Shown here: positions 26,573 through 37,730 of the stretch, piece by piece
How the letters are laid out: each line of letters starts with the position of its first letter
How positions within the stretch are numbered: position 1 is the stretch's first letter
Origin: Ananas comosus
Taxonomy: Eukaryota; Streptophyta; Magnoliopsida; Poales; Bromeliaceae
Length of the DNA stretch: 64,000 nucleotides
NCBI RefSeq assembly: GCF_001540865.1
Contig: NC_033628.1
Span: forward strand, 12,499,517-12,563,516
Reading direction: 5' to 3'
The notes under the pieces: generated by a model
What the model was told of the DNA's origin: nothing
The model's database searches: none
What the model saw: only the letters and a program-made list of their open reading frames with translations
Made by a program: the position numbers and the translations under genes

Positions 26573-28338
26573 CCTCAAAGGAAGCCAATCTGAAGATGCC
26601 CAACACTAAGTCTCCTTCTGAACCATTTATCAACTAAGATAAACGTGTGACGCAGCTGAATACCTAATAGACAGATGGAACTCACTCACTTACCATTTAC
26701 CAACTAAGATAAAAGAGTGACCAAGCTAAATACCTAATAAAGAGATGGAACTCACTTACTCACACGCAACACTTTCCATTTAGGTGCTTCTTCCAGAACT
26801 TCCTCCAACACAATACCACCACTGGCATCTATCTTCCTATCACCTGCCTTACTAGAAGAAGCTTCCTTTTCTGAATACAGAGGTAATAAAGATACAAAAA
26901 ATGCATGAACGTTGTTAGGCAAAAATAATAATAATAATAATAATAATAATGAATTAGATAAATTCCCTATGCTCTGCGACTGCACATTTATTTATAAGAA
27001 CATTATTAACAAAAGAGCAAAGGATAAAGTAGTGTGTTAGAAGTTCCTAACCAATTTCTTTCTCCTTCTCATCGTTAATCATCCTCCTCTTCTTCCCCGG
27101 GGTGGTCTTATTATCCGTACTGATTTTCATGTCATCTGCTCTCACCACCTGATAAACCCGTTTCTTTGCAAGCTCGAATATCTTATGGCTCGAATCAGCA
27201 AAGATCCAAACAGACCGAACTCCTTCAGACACTCTAAGTGTATCTAAATACTTTAAGTACGTCACAGCATCATACCTAATAATCACCCAAAAGTAAATAC
27301 ATGAACTTAAAATAAAGAAACGAGAAACTCCTACAGTAGCAAATTCCTCCAAAAGTTTCCAAGCACATTGTTTAATCAAATATAGTAACCGATCGATCCA
27401 TCCTTCGTTAGTTATTCAGTTCATGACCAATTTTTGGAAAGCAAGAGAGGGGAAACAAGATTTTACCTCACAAGGTAATCAAGCAACTTTCTTAGGGTTT
27501 TGAGATCGCTCACGAGCTGCTTCGTCTTCTTCCCAATAGTGTGCCAGATGGGATCGAGCTGCCTCCTGACGATCTCATCAAAGGACTTGAAGAGCCCCTT
27601 CTCAACGGTGAGATCCTCCACATCGACCTTGTTCGTCCTCCTCAGCTCCTTGAGACAAGCGTCCATGGCCTCAAGCACCGCCGATTGGATCCCCTTCATG
27701 GCGGGGCTCATCGGAACCCTAATATCTACAACCTCCGGGGGTTCCTTCTCGAGGTCAGCGGAGACGAGGACGTGGAATCGGGGCCAGAGGTGGAGGCGGC
27801 GGACGAAGAGGCACTTCATGACGCGCTCGGCCTTGGCGAACCCGGAGACCATGGCGTGGGGGCGATCGGAGAAGGCGAGGACGGGGATCAAGGGGGAGTT
27901 GGGCTGGGCGCGGAGGAGGCGGGCGATGAAGGCCTCGGTGGATGTGTCGGAGAGGCGGTGGGCGTTGAGGATGAGGAGGGAGGCCACGGCGGAGGGGACG
28001 CAGCGGGAGGTGAGGAGGTCGGCGACGAGGATGCGGGGGGTGACGAAGAGGGCGGCGCCGCTGGAGTATAGGGCGGCGCGGTGGTGGGAGGGGAGGTCGC
28101 CGGGGACGTCGGAGGGGAGATTAGGGTTAGGGTTTTGGAGGAGGAGGAGGCAGCGGGAGATGGAGGATTTTTGGGAGTCGGAGGCGGAGAGGATGAGGAG
28201 GGAGCCACGGGAGGGGTGGTGGAGGAGGAGGAGGGAGGCGACGAGGGAGGAGAGGGGGAGGCCCGAGGAGAGCACCACCAAGCCCCCGTTCGGGTCCTCC
28301 ATGAGATCCGACACGATTTGCTCCTCGAAAGGTAACAT
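21642..28338 (-). CDS. UVH1: DNA repair endonuclease XPF/UVH1 (ERCC4, RAD1 homologue)
   Basis: Catalytic subunit of the structure-specific 5' flap endonuclease that acts with ERCC1 in nucleotide excision repair and recombination in the nucleus. Nine exons in phase: 28338-27467, 27275-27052, 26870-26764, 26335-26171, 25825-25067, 23909-23799, 23339-23079, 22371-22148, 21852-21642; predicted length 977 aa, near the roughly 950 aa known for the plant protein. Domains in order: N-terminal degenerate SF2 helicase-like region (start MLPFEEQIVSDLMEDPNGG), a linker with a basic GKGRGTGRGKGKSRK patch and acidic/Ser-rich stretches, the ERCC4 nuclease with the signature CVERKSIGD in exon 7, and a C-terminal tandem helix-hairpin-helix (FLRRLPGVTDSNYRALM), which binds ERCC1. 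The start is the ATG at 28338. The nuclease motif is intact, so an active enzyme is expected. Confidence 0.95.
26529..26570 (+). repeat. (CT)21 microsatellite in XPF intron 3
   Basis: Perfect CT dinucleotide run inside the intron between exons 3 and 4 of the XPF gene. A small (AAT)n run also lies at about 26928-26951, in intron 2. Both should be length-polymorphic. Confidence 0.9.
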
Positions 28339-28393
28339 ACTGCCCCCCTCCCCACCTCCACGACTCGCGTTCTTCGTAAAGTGTATTAACGGC

Positions 28394-28560
28394 TATATAT
28401 TTATATATATATATATATATATAATAATAATGGGACGCGCGACTTGGTATGGGACCCGCGCGCTCGGTTATCGAAATGGGCTCCTGGGCTGAGTTTAATG
28501 GGCCGGTGCTGGGCCCACGTGATCAATATGGCCCAGGCCGGTACCAGAAGGCCAATTTTT
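28394..28560 (-). promoter_or_regulatory. XPF promoter with site II (TGGGCY) and G-box motifs
   Basis: About 100-220 bp upstream of the XPF ATG, several TGGGCC/TGGGCT-type motifs occur on both strands (about 28478-28545), together with a CCACGTG G-box at about 28517-28523. A (TA)n tract (28394-28425) lies between these and the gene. Site II motifs are known in promoters of plant cell-proliferation and replication genes. The functional assignment is inference. Confidence 0.5.
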
Positions 28561-29181
28561 AAAATAAAAAATAGAAAAGGACGGAAACAAATTGGATCAG
28601 CTCATAACATAGTTGCGCCGCCCAATCCGGTTTAATATTGATAATATTCTTCTGCGGACCGTCATTTAGCACAAGCGATAAAGAATTTGATAGTTGTTGA
28701 TAGCCAAGGTTTTCAATTTGAAGGCTAGTTGTTGGTGGCAAATATTTACAAGGAAAGAAAAGTTTACAGAGGTGCATATATTCACTAGGTAGATTCATAT
28801 AAAGATATGCTAATATGAGTGCCTTATGCATGGATACTGTACTAATAGTCTAATAGTGTTTAAAGTTAGTTTAGGTTAAATGCATAAAAGAAACATAACA
28901 TCATGAACTAACAGGAGCGAGTATTTGTCTGATAATGTGAGAAAGATGGCAAGAACAAAACGAATAAACGAATTCTTGTTCCTTTCCATTGCTCATTTCT
29001 TTCTTTACAAAGTTTCTGCCGAGCTGTCTATGTGTTTCTCCTACAATAAGTATAATTCCTTCAATCTCTGTATACACTATCCATCTGATTTGAAACCCCA
29101 ATTAAATTAGACAAAAATAGGGAGCGAAACAAAAAAAATCAGTAAATCAGGAAATAAAAGAAGAAAGAGAAATTGGAGCAT
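28561..29181. other. Intergenic spacer, no gene
   Basis: AT-rich DNA between the XPF promoter and the 3' end of the cyclophilin-like gene. Nothing beyond short random open frames was recognised. Part of 29100-29181 should be the 3' UTR of the minus-strand gene that ends at 29182. Confidence 0.5.
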
Positions 29182-32055
29182 CTAAGACTCGTGAAAGCTA
29201 GATTTTGTGCCCTTTGTGATGCGTTTGATCTTGATATTGATAGGCTTTTTGAGCACCGACACATTAAAACTTTTCCATATATCAGGCTTGGTTGGAAGGC
29301 TTGCTATTTTCTCCGCAATCTCCATGCTTTTGGGTAAAACCGAACCAAAGACAGTGTATGCTTTTCTCCACTCATAGTGGTTTGCCAAGCTGATGAAGAA
29401 TTCAGGGCCTGAACCAACCCATGCGACCGACCCTCTCTTTATAGTTGGGCATGCTTCCGTAGGTATGTTCTTGAATGGGATCCCTTCACCTTCAAGTGTT
29501 CCTTGGAGCAATGCATAAGGAGGCCCAAAAGAAGCCTATCAAACAAACATGAGAATTACAAACAAGAGGAACAGATGAATAATCTTAGTAGAATAACATT
29601 GAGAACATTCCAGCTGACTTGTGTATACAACATGTCTAAAGTAAGTATCACTTATATATCAACCAATGCAACAAAAAAGAAAAAAAGAATTGCATAGCCC
29701 ACAGTAGGTTTAGCAGCACAGGTCAAAATTGGTTAGGACCAATCATGGTAGAACATTCTCCAATTTAAGGATCCATTTTCGGAGCATTGGCATTGTCACA
29801 TTGTCCAATGTACACACTTTTAAGAGTATTCTAGACAAGCAGTAGGTTTTCCGTTAATAAGTTGATGGATTCCTGGTACAGCTGCCAATTTCTTCACAAA
29901 TTCTAAAGAGGAAGCCATTAAAATATTGGGACATTTTCTAGGCCTCAGTTTTTGGGTTCAACTTCAACTTCGGAGTTCAGAGTTCATCAACCGATCACTT
30001 TAGACATCATAATTCCTACTTTTCCAACTGAAAATAAAACTACTCCATGGGTGAAACTATGAGGATTGACTCCAAAATGTGATACTAGTTCTAGATCATT
30101 TTCCAGGTATAAGCTTGTAAAAGGGGAAAAAAAATGTTTTCCTAGTCCTACCTACCAAGACAATCTTACGAACTTCTCGGCACCAACAAGTTTATTTTGG
30201 CTTAAATGATGTTTGTGTAAAGTATCAAGTTTCAAACAAAATATGGTCATCAGTTTGTGCCTTCTGTATCTACTGAAATCAACAATAATAAAGCAAACAT
30301 TGTGAAACGTACTTTGCATAAGCACATCGATTTTTCTTTCTTCAAAGATAATAATATACAATAAATAATAAAGGACTCCAGCAGTCACTAAAAGAAAGTA
30401 TCAGCCACAAGCACAAAAATAAAAAAAAAAATGAAAAAGAAAAACATCTTACATCTGCAATGTGAAAACCATTCAGATCCCAAGAATTTCCTCGATCTTC
30501 GGCACGGTAAATTTGACAGCCAGCAGAATGGCGTGATTGCAAGAGCTCAGAAATATAAGAGACAGAACGTGGCGCACAAGCAGGGAGAAGCTGAATAACA
30601 AGATGTTTCATAGAATCAGCAAATTATACAATGTATCAATTTTCTGAGAGCATGGACATGCTCGTTTACGTTAGTACAAAAAAAAAATGGATCACCGGAA
30701 CATCTAATATATCTTCTAACATTAGACAATAATGGCTTCCTTTCTCTCAAAAATAACATTAGACAATAATGAAACATACAAAACTTACTTTGACATGAAG
30801 TGTTCCATAGTCTGTCTCAAGCCCAATTATGCCCTACAAGAAACAATAGAAACATCAGACAATGAACCCTAGGCCAGTAGATTCTTTAGACCAAACATTG
30901 AAGGGTAAAATCTCGTAAAAACATTGATGTTCTGCTAAAACATCATTGAGCCCAAAAATGGGACAATTGTGGGCGTAGGCTACTTGTTTTTCTTCAGAAT
31001 AAGAAGCCAATGGGAGAAAAGATGTCGTCGTCGTATCTACATCTCAACCTTTTCCAGGATTTGTACCACCTTTACGACTGGACTACATGATAGATACCAG
31101 AGTGAATAATATAACAGATCCAAAAATGAAGAACATGAAACCTCTTTACTGCTACTAACAAGACAAACCAACATTATATTACCTCTCCTTCCCCGAAAAT
31201 AAGCCCTGAAGTCCACATAACATTCTCCCCGATGGCTGCTACTGCAGGAAACAGCACATCCTCCTGCTTCTTTAACCAGCACTGGTAACACACAAAAACA
31301 TGAATAAGGAATTCACATACTTCATCAACATCAACGTTCTTCAACATTAGCTAACTACCAGATTAAAAACCAATTATCACGGCAAAAGCATTTTGGCTAC
31401 AAATTAACAGTGTTTTGGCTGTAATTAAGCACAGGCAAATATAATTGACCAAATATTATGTAGACATGTTATAACAATCATCAATCTTACATAATGCAGA
31501 ATTTATAAACAACATAATGAACATTTAAATAGAGAGTGTTAACAATTCCATCAAAATCAAAATAAGCTACAGAAAATTTTCTGCAGATACTGTATTACCT
31601 CATTAACCTAATTAGCCAAAACCCTGAACATGCAAATAGAATTATACCTCGCCGAATCGATCCCCGCAACGCGCCCGATCGCCACAGAACACCCACGAAT
31701 TGCAGAGACACGGCCGATCCGACGACGCCGCGGGGCACATCGCCTCGCAAGCGCGGCAACACCCCCTCGCCGAATCAAACCGGTGATCCGAGCCCCACTT
31801 CACCGCCGCACCCCACAGCTCCAAACCCTCGATCCCCCTACAACACTTCCCCACCTCCTCCTCCTCCTCCTCCTCCTTGGCCCCCTCCTTGGCCCCCCGA
31901 CCCGAATCAACGACGGAGGACGAGGAATCGCCTCTCCGGGGCCTCATCGCCGCCGAGAGGCCAATGTAAGCGACGGAGCAGAAGACGAAGACCATGAATA
32001 GGAGGACCCAGAGGGATCTGCGGGCGCCATTGGCCTCGCTTTGCCTCCGAGCCAT
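29182..32055 (-). CDS. Membrane-anchored Cys-rich protein with cyclophilin-like domain
   Basis: Plant-specific type of cyclophilin-fold protein, usually annotated as peptidyl-prolyl isomerase or uncharacterised. Five exons in phase: 32055-31648, 31281-31183, 30833-30789, 30590-30453, 29535-29182; 347 aa. Residues about 13-36 (RRSLWVLLFMVFVFCSVAY) form an N-terminal membrane anchor, followed by an acidic (E)7 linker, then a Cys-rich segment (CCRACEAMCP, CLCNSWVFCGD, ECWLKKQ). From GIIGLETDYGTLHVKLLPACAP onward the sequence follows the cyclophilin fold. Several canonical active-site positions look replaced: the usual Gln before FFI is Glu (GPEFFIS) and the His after the conserved Trp region is Tyr (HYEWRKAYTVFG), so isomerase activity is doubtful. 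Location, probably endomembrane, is inferred from the anchor. Confidence 0.8.
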
Positions 32056-32159
32056 GCGAAGAGATTAGGGATTTGGAAGGGAGGGAGAGAGTGTGGTTTC
32101 GCTTCGTTTTCGTTTGGATCATTCGCCAAGGGGTTCTTCTTTGGGCTTGTATCGTAACA

Positions 32160-32205
<46 letters not shown>

Positions 32206-32520
32206 GTTGACTACGGAGGAGTTGTGGAAGTGGAGGAGATAGCCATTTAACAATGGCGGAGGGGACCTGGCGTGATGCGTGTGATGGTGCGACAGCGAAA
32301 GCGTCACGGTGTAACGGTCGTCGTATCACGGTTGACACGTGGCCGCTGTACGTGTGGGCCCCACATGTCGGTCGTCAGAGGAATATTAAGCTCGCTATCC
32401 CAGGAAAAGAGTGCACGGACCACCTCGGATGGAAAAGGTTAGGCCCGCAGGTAAGGTACGTTATCCGGCGCAGCACAAATTGAATTGGCTCTCTATTACG
32501 ACGACACGTGGCATTTTGAG
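32056..32520 (-). promoter_or_regulatory. Promoter/5' leader of cyclophilin-like gene: GA tract and ACGTGG motifs
   Basis: A perfect (GA)n run lies at 32163-32204, roughly 110 bp before the ATG at 32055. Further upstream are two G-box/ABRE-like cores, ACACGTGGC near 32335-32343 and again near 32504-32512, and a palindromic GTGGGCCCCAC near 32356. ACGTGGC cores are known binding sites of bZIP/ABF factors, so ABA or stress control is a reasonable inference, untested. Confidence 0.45.
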
Positions 32521-33294
32521 ATTAGTGAACATAGTGGGCCGAGGCCGGTTTGTGGGCCTGTACATTTTTAGATAACACAATATATATAGTACGTATTTAA
32601 TCTTGCTTTTAGATTCACATGAGCTTGATTGTCCTATAGAAGTGATCTTGCTAAACACAGAAAATGCATTTTAGTAATAAAAGAATTTGGAAAAGGCACC
32701 AAGTCTACTATGATCTATCCACCAAAACAATTATCTCTGTACATAAACAAATATTTGAACCACTGAGAAATCTTAAACAATGCACATACTTGACCATCTC
32801 TGGCACTGCAAGCAGAGCAGATGTATATCTGCAAGTTTCATCTGCACTAGAAACTGCCCAAAAGTGTATCTACGAAGAAGCACGCACCGCTTTTCAACTG
32901 CAGCCAAAGCAAAAAAACTTCAAATTGAAGCTTCCAGCCTTTAGGGTCCGAAAGCTCACTTGAACTTCTTTACACAGCCAAAGATCCGAACTTATTTGTT
33001 CGTCAAACATAATACTGCCCATCAGATTAGAAATGTTCCCAAATTAATGTTTGATAAGTCCAAACTACAAGGAAATAGCCCGGGACATTCATCAATACAG
33101 GTATATGACAGTTTCGCTCCATAATATATTAATATGTACATGCGCAGCTCTTAATATAATACTGATCCACCAACATTGATGTGATACAGCTTTCATTAGT
33201 ACAGATATTAAATCCTTAGTAGCTTCTTATTACTTGATTAAAACAACATATGGTAACATTGTATCCCCTCATAGTATATGTTAAAATTATCGAG
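32521..33294. other. Intergenic region downstream of SnRK2 gene
   Basis: AT-rich spacer. The part nearest 33294 should be the 3' UTR of the minus-strand SnRK2 gene. A 99-codon plus-strand open frame at 32664-32963 shows no recognisable family and is probably random. Confidence 0.5.
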
Positions 33295-36200
33295 TTAAAT
33301 AGGTGTGAAGAATTCACTACTGCTGTCAACTTCCTCAGCTTCTGCTTCAGCATCAGCTTCTACATCCTCAGCATCAGCCAATCCAGAAGAAGATTGATCA
33401 GCTGCTTTAGAACCATCTGCAGGTTTCTTCGCCTCTTGTATTATGCGCATTATTTCGTCGACGCTTTGAGTAGATTGATTGTTTTCTGTAGAGTTATAAT
33501 TTGTCTTCTCACCTTCTGCTATTTCCTTTGGCAGGTTCTTTAGAAACCAAGGGTACTTCTTTATCTCTGGAAGCGTAATTCTCTTGGAGGCAACATATAA
33601 GCATTTTAGTAGCTTCTTTAGTAAGTTGAATAAGGGGAGAGTACTTAAAGATACTGGAGCATACCTTTGATGGGCTGGCAACAAATATTCGAGAGAGAAG
33701 TTGGCGGCAATCTGAAGATACTCGCACGTAATCCGGGATGGAGTATTGAACATTTAATATTCGCTGTCAGATGTAAAGTTTTAGGACTGTAGTAATCTAA
33801 AAGTATGAAGAGTAAAACAAAAGGGATTGATTGCAATTTACTCTTTACCAATATTTCAATAAAGCAACATAGTTTCAATTTTAACAAGCATCTGCAGATT
33901 GTCCCGGAAACAATTGAGTCCTGTTAGTCTACCATCTGAAGAAACAATATCACGCCAGCATTCATTATTTGAGTTTGCCAGCAGGGCTGATTTTGAAAAA
34001 TTGCCAGGTCGGCGAATTCTAGAAATGATGCCGACGTATCATCTTTTCCCGTTGGACTAAAGAAAGACTTAATTGTCGCAAGGGACAAACTCTACGGCTT
34101 AAATTGTTAAAACTGAAACTGAGGATGTAATTAGATTTGCAAAATTACAAGGACTAAATTTGAAACTAACCCTACGAGAAAAGAGAACTTCAAGGAATAA
34201 CAGGAAAGAGAATGTACACTAATTGTCTTCCGAAAGTTTTTAGGATCCTCCGGGTCCTCAAATGGGTATGAGCCAACCAACATCACATACAATGTAACAC
34301 CGCAGGACCAAACATCTGCAATCTGAATAAAGAAAACTCACATTACCTTTTTCGGCAATATTAAGCAAAATTGTGATCCTTCAAACTCTTAAGTCAGAAA
34401 AAAATGGAGCAAAACAAGTTAACAAGAAAACAGTGGTGAATATAGAATTTTAAAACTTAATATTGGCTCCAATAGTTTAAATTATAAGACTGAATGTTCT
34501 ATCAGAAAAGAATCCAAGTTAAGAGAGCTAGCACAAAGCACAAGATTCAAACGGTAAGGCTTTGGTAAACACAAAACTGGATGCTAAACTGATATGAAAA
34601 AATTAAGAAGACTTAAGAATGTTTCAGTGCAATAATCGATAATTTTATACACGAATAAGGTATGTAAGGGTAGACTAATTTCGCTCTATTTTTTCAACAG
34701 CCATATGTGGTATTCGTTCCAGACTTCCAGTGCCACAGATGAAGATCATCCATACAGAGAAGTATTTGCAAGCATTGAATTCACTAACCACCATAAGTTT
34801 CTTTCTAAATGATTTCTTGACAAATAATTTAATCCCATATTAAATGCCCAAAGCATACTCGAGTCAGAAGAAAAGAGCACAGATATTTCATGAAATGAAT
34901 TCTTATTTCCTCGATCCAAGTGAACACAATAAAAGTTTGTCAATGGTAAGATGATTCAGTTCAGGTGGAAGAAACCAGGAAGTAAGGACGATAAGACTAA
35001 CTTTAGGAGCAATAACAGATACGATGGGCCTTTAGCATTTGTCAACTTGCTGTTCTACTAGAGACTAGAGCTTACCGTACCTAAATGCAACTTTAGTTTC
35101 ATAACCAGTCTACAAATATCCAAAAGAAGCAAATTATATGAGATGGAAGAATTATAGAGAAGAGCTTACTTTGCCATCATACTCCTTTCGCGATAGAACT
35201 TCTGGTGCTATGTATGCTGGAGTGCCAACCGTCGATTTTGGTTGAGAGTGCAATAGAGCAGACTTCATTCCCCATACAAATCTCATTCAGTTCCAATAAG
35301 ATTATAATATGCACTGAAAACTTACAGAACCACGAGCAACTTAATACCTTTGAGTAACCAAAGTCGCATATCTTAACGCATGGCGTGGGACTTCCATCCA
35401 AGAGAGTATTCTCAAGTTTAAGATCACGGTGACAAATTTCCTACATTGATAATTTGATAAAAGTAAAGAATAAACTACATTTTTTTCATACTTTTATTAC
35501 TTTTTCTTAAATGTTGATTGGTTTGGGAATATACCATGGAATGACAGTAGCTAACTCCAGATATCAGCTGCTGGAAGAAATATCTTGCCTGCCAAAGATA
35601 TAACAAGTCAAAGGAACGGATAACAATTTATAAGCAAGAGATTAGAACCCATTCGGCATTACTTATGTTTTCTAATTTGTTTTTCCGCAGCTTCTATATG
35701 TTTAAAGGCACTTAGAGATGATTCTCTGCGGTTTTGCTGTTGCCAGAGATTTATTGGTTGTGCTCGGCAATAACGAAACTGAGTATAGTCATCACAAGGT
35801 GTCTTTCGTTTATAAATAGTAGCTGGGAAAAAGATATATATATAGAAAAAATAATGTAAATAAATCCCAAATATGCACTCCAATCATTAGTTTACTAACT
35901 AAAAAGAAGCATCGATCGAATAGTAACTAGACGACCTCATCCTCACTAAACCTTCCAGCATTGCAGATTCTCTCAAAGAGCTCACCACCAGCTGCATATT
36001 CCATGACAATGGCCAAGTGAGTTGGCGTTAGCAAGACCTGAAAATATTCCTTTTATTAAGAACATTAATAGTAAAAAATTTGACAAGGTCGGAATTATGA
36101 GAAACAGCCCTGCATATAAGTTGATTTGCCTGGAGAAATAGTAGCTTTGTAGTTTCTCTTGTTAATATTCCTGAAAACACTTATCTAACATGTAGGATCC

Positions 36201-37253
36201 TTAGTATTCCACTAATTCTAAGGCCAATATTTCAATATATATGGTGAAATTGTGCTGCAAAGATGTCACATCTACTTAACACAGAATGCGAAATCGATTA
36301 AGATGTTATACCTGCTAAAAGATAAATCAAGGAGCTTGCAAAATATATCCAAACTTGGACTCTTACCTCCTTAAATCGGATGATGTTGGGATGCTTCAAG
36401 GACCGATGATTAATGATTTCTCTCTGCACATTCTCATCAATCTGAACCAACAAATCAAACTTCAAGGACAGTGTAAAAACCACATTGCCGTATATAAAGA
36501 AATAGTGAAAAAAAAACAATCAATGGACTCTAGAGCTTCTACAAAAATATTAACAGATCGGAGCTACTATTCGAAGAAAAATTACTAACTCTTTCATTTC
36601 AGCCTTTTGCCACAGGAAAAGTAACAAAATTTTTGTTTTGCCAAAACAACTTCCCAAATTTAAAAAACTGCTCCAGAAGCTAAGCCAAAACAACCACTAA
36701 GGCTTCGTTTGGGATTGCAGGGAGATTGCGTTACGCACGGTGAGAAAGTACGTTGAAAAATATCCTGTTTGTTTCCGTACGTAATATTGCGTTCCGCATA
36801 TCGCGATGAGTCGGTTACGATATAATTTTCTGCGGTCCACCGGAGAACGCAGAAGCATGTCCCTATATATTTTTTTATCATTTCCATTTTATCTAATAGT
36901 CTTAGATAGATCTCAATACCAAACTAAGCCTAAATCAAATACTTGAGTAATACGACGCTTATAAATTCACTTATATGTTCTTAGATTTAGCTACAAAATA
37001 TCAATTAGAAACAAAACCCATCTACCAAATTATCTTCTTAGGTGTAAAAATCTCGAATTTAAAACCAGATAACACACTTGAGCAACAAAAATTGGACCTT
37101 TTACATCCGCAATACACGAAAAAAACATACCTTTTTCCCCCTCTCGATGTATTTAACAGCGACGAGCTCCTTGGTTTTCTTATCCCGCCCCAACCTCGCC
37201 ACTCCAAAGTTCCCAGCGCCCAACTCCTTCAATGGCTCGTACCTCTCCTCCAT
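33295..37253 (-). CDS. SnRK2: SnRK2-type serine/threonine protein kinase (SAPK)
   Basis: Plant-specific osmotic-stress/ABA-related kinase. Nine exons in phase, the classic SnRK2 gene structure: 37253-37131, 36441-36367, 36037-35936, 35588-35535, 35440-35348, 35262-35170, 34322-34218, 33763-33665, 33582-33295; 343 aa. It starts [19 protein letters not shown]. Visible kinase motifs: glycine loop GAGNFG, Lys in [21 protein letters not shown] catalytic loop, DFGYSK, activation loop [17 protein letters not shown] with the phosphorylatable Ser/Thr, and the SnRK2 box around [12 protein letters not shown] and [10 protein letters not shown]. The C-terminus is short and acidic ([20 protein letters not shown]), lacking the ABA box of the strongly ABA-activated subclass, so an ABA-independent or weakly responsive subclass is inferred. 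All catalytic residues are present. The CBL Ca2+ sensor lies upstream in divergent orientation. Confidence 0.94.
36701..36930. mobile_element. Tourist-like MITE in SnRK2 intron 1
   Basis: 230-bp element with terminal inverted repeats GGCTTCGTTTGG (left) and, inward from the right, GGCTTAGTTTGG, flanked by TAA at 36698-36700 and 36931-36933. The ends and target duplication match the PIF/Harbinger type, like the element at 12863-13119, although the interiors differ. It lies in the intron between SnRK2 exons 1 and 2. Confidence 0.75.
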
Positions 37254-37442
37254 CTCTCCACAAAACCCAAAAAGCCCAACACTATAACCAAATCAAAAGG
37301 AGCTCCTTTTCGTACGGATTACGAAGCCCAACACTATACTATCTCACGATCTTTCTCGCTCTATTTCATTTCCTTAGCGTCAGAGCGAGTTAGAGAGAGA
37401 ATGGACTTAGAGCGCAAGTCAAGTTAGAGAAAGAGAGAGGAC

Positions 37443-37476
<34 letters not shown>

Positions 37477-37560
37477 GAGGAGGGTTTTATAAGCGAGGAA
37501 GAAGACAATGCGTAGGCGCAGCGAAAGCGAGCCACGCGTTGCGGGGGTGGGAGGCGAGTT
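37254..37560 (-). promoter_or_regulatory. SnRK2 5' leader/promoter with GA tract
   Basis: The region upstream of the SnRK2 ATG carries a GA dinucleotide run on the plus strand at 37445-37473 (CT in the transcript) followed by GGAGGAGG and a GC-rich stretch to about 37560. A TTTATAAGC sequence lies nearby at about 37487-37493. The core promoter assignment is by position only. Confidence 0.45.
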
Positions 37561-37677
37561 GGGTTACATTTATTATCTTTAATAAATTTTCACTTACACC
37601 TCTCAACTGTGACCAATTACGAATGAGGATCCTAAATTTTGTTTTTTTCTTTTTTTTAACTAAAAACTTTTTTTTTG

Positions 37678-37730
37678 AAGTTTGATTGTATTCCTATAAG
37701 TCTAAAGTTTGATTGTATTCCTATAAGTCT
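37678..37730. repeat. 26-bp direct repeat, two copies, period 27
   Basis: AAGTTTGATTGTATTCCTAT plus AAGTCT occurs at 37678-37703 and identically at 37705-37730. It is a simple recent tandem duplication in AT-rich upstream DNA. Confidence 0.9.

Noticed and set aside
27500..28492. Plus-strand open frame of 330 codons opposite XPF exon 1
   Set aside because: Antisense shadow of the XPF first exon; Arg/Glu-rich composition with no domain, while the minus strand matches XPF throughout.
31630..32001. Plus-strand open frame opposite the cyclophilin-like exon 1
   Set aside because: Low-complexity Leu/Pro/Arg shadow of the coding exon on the other strand.
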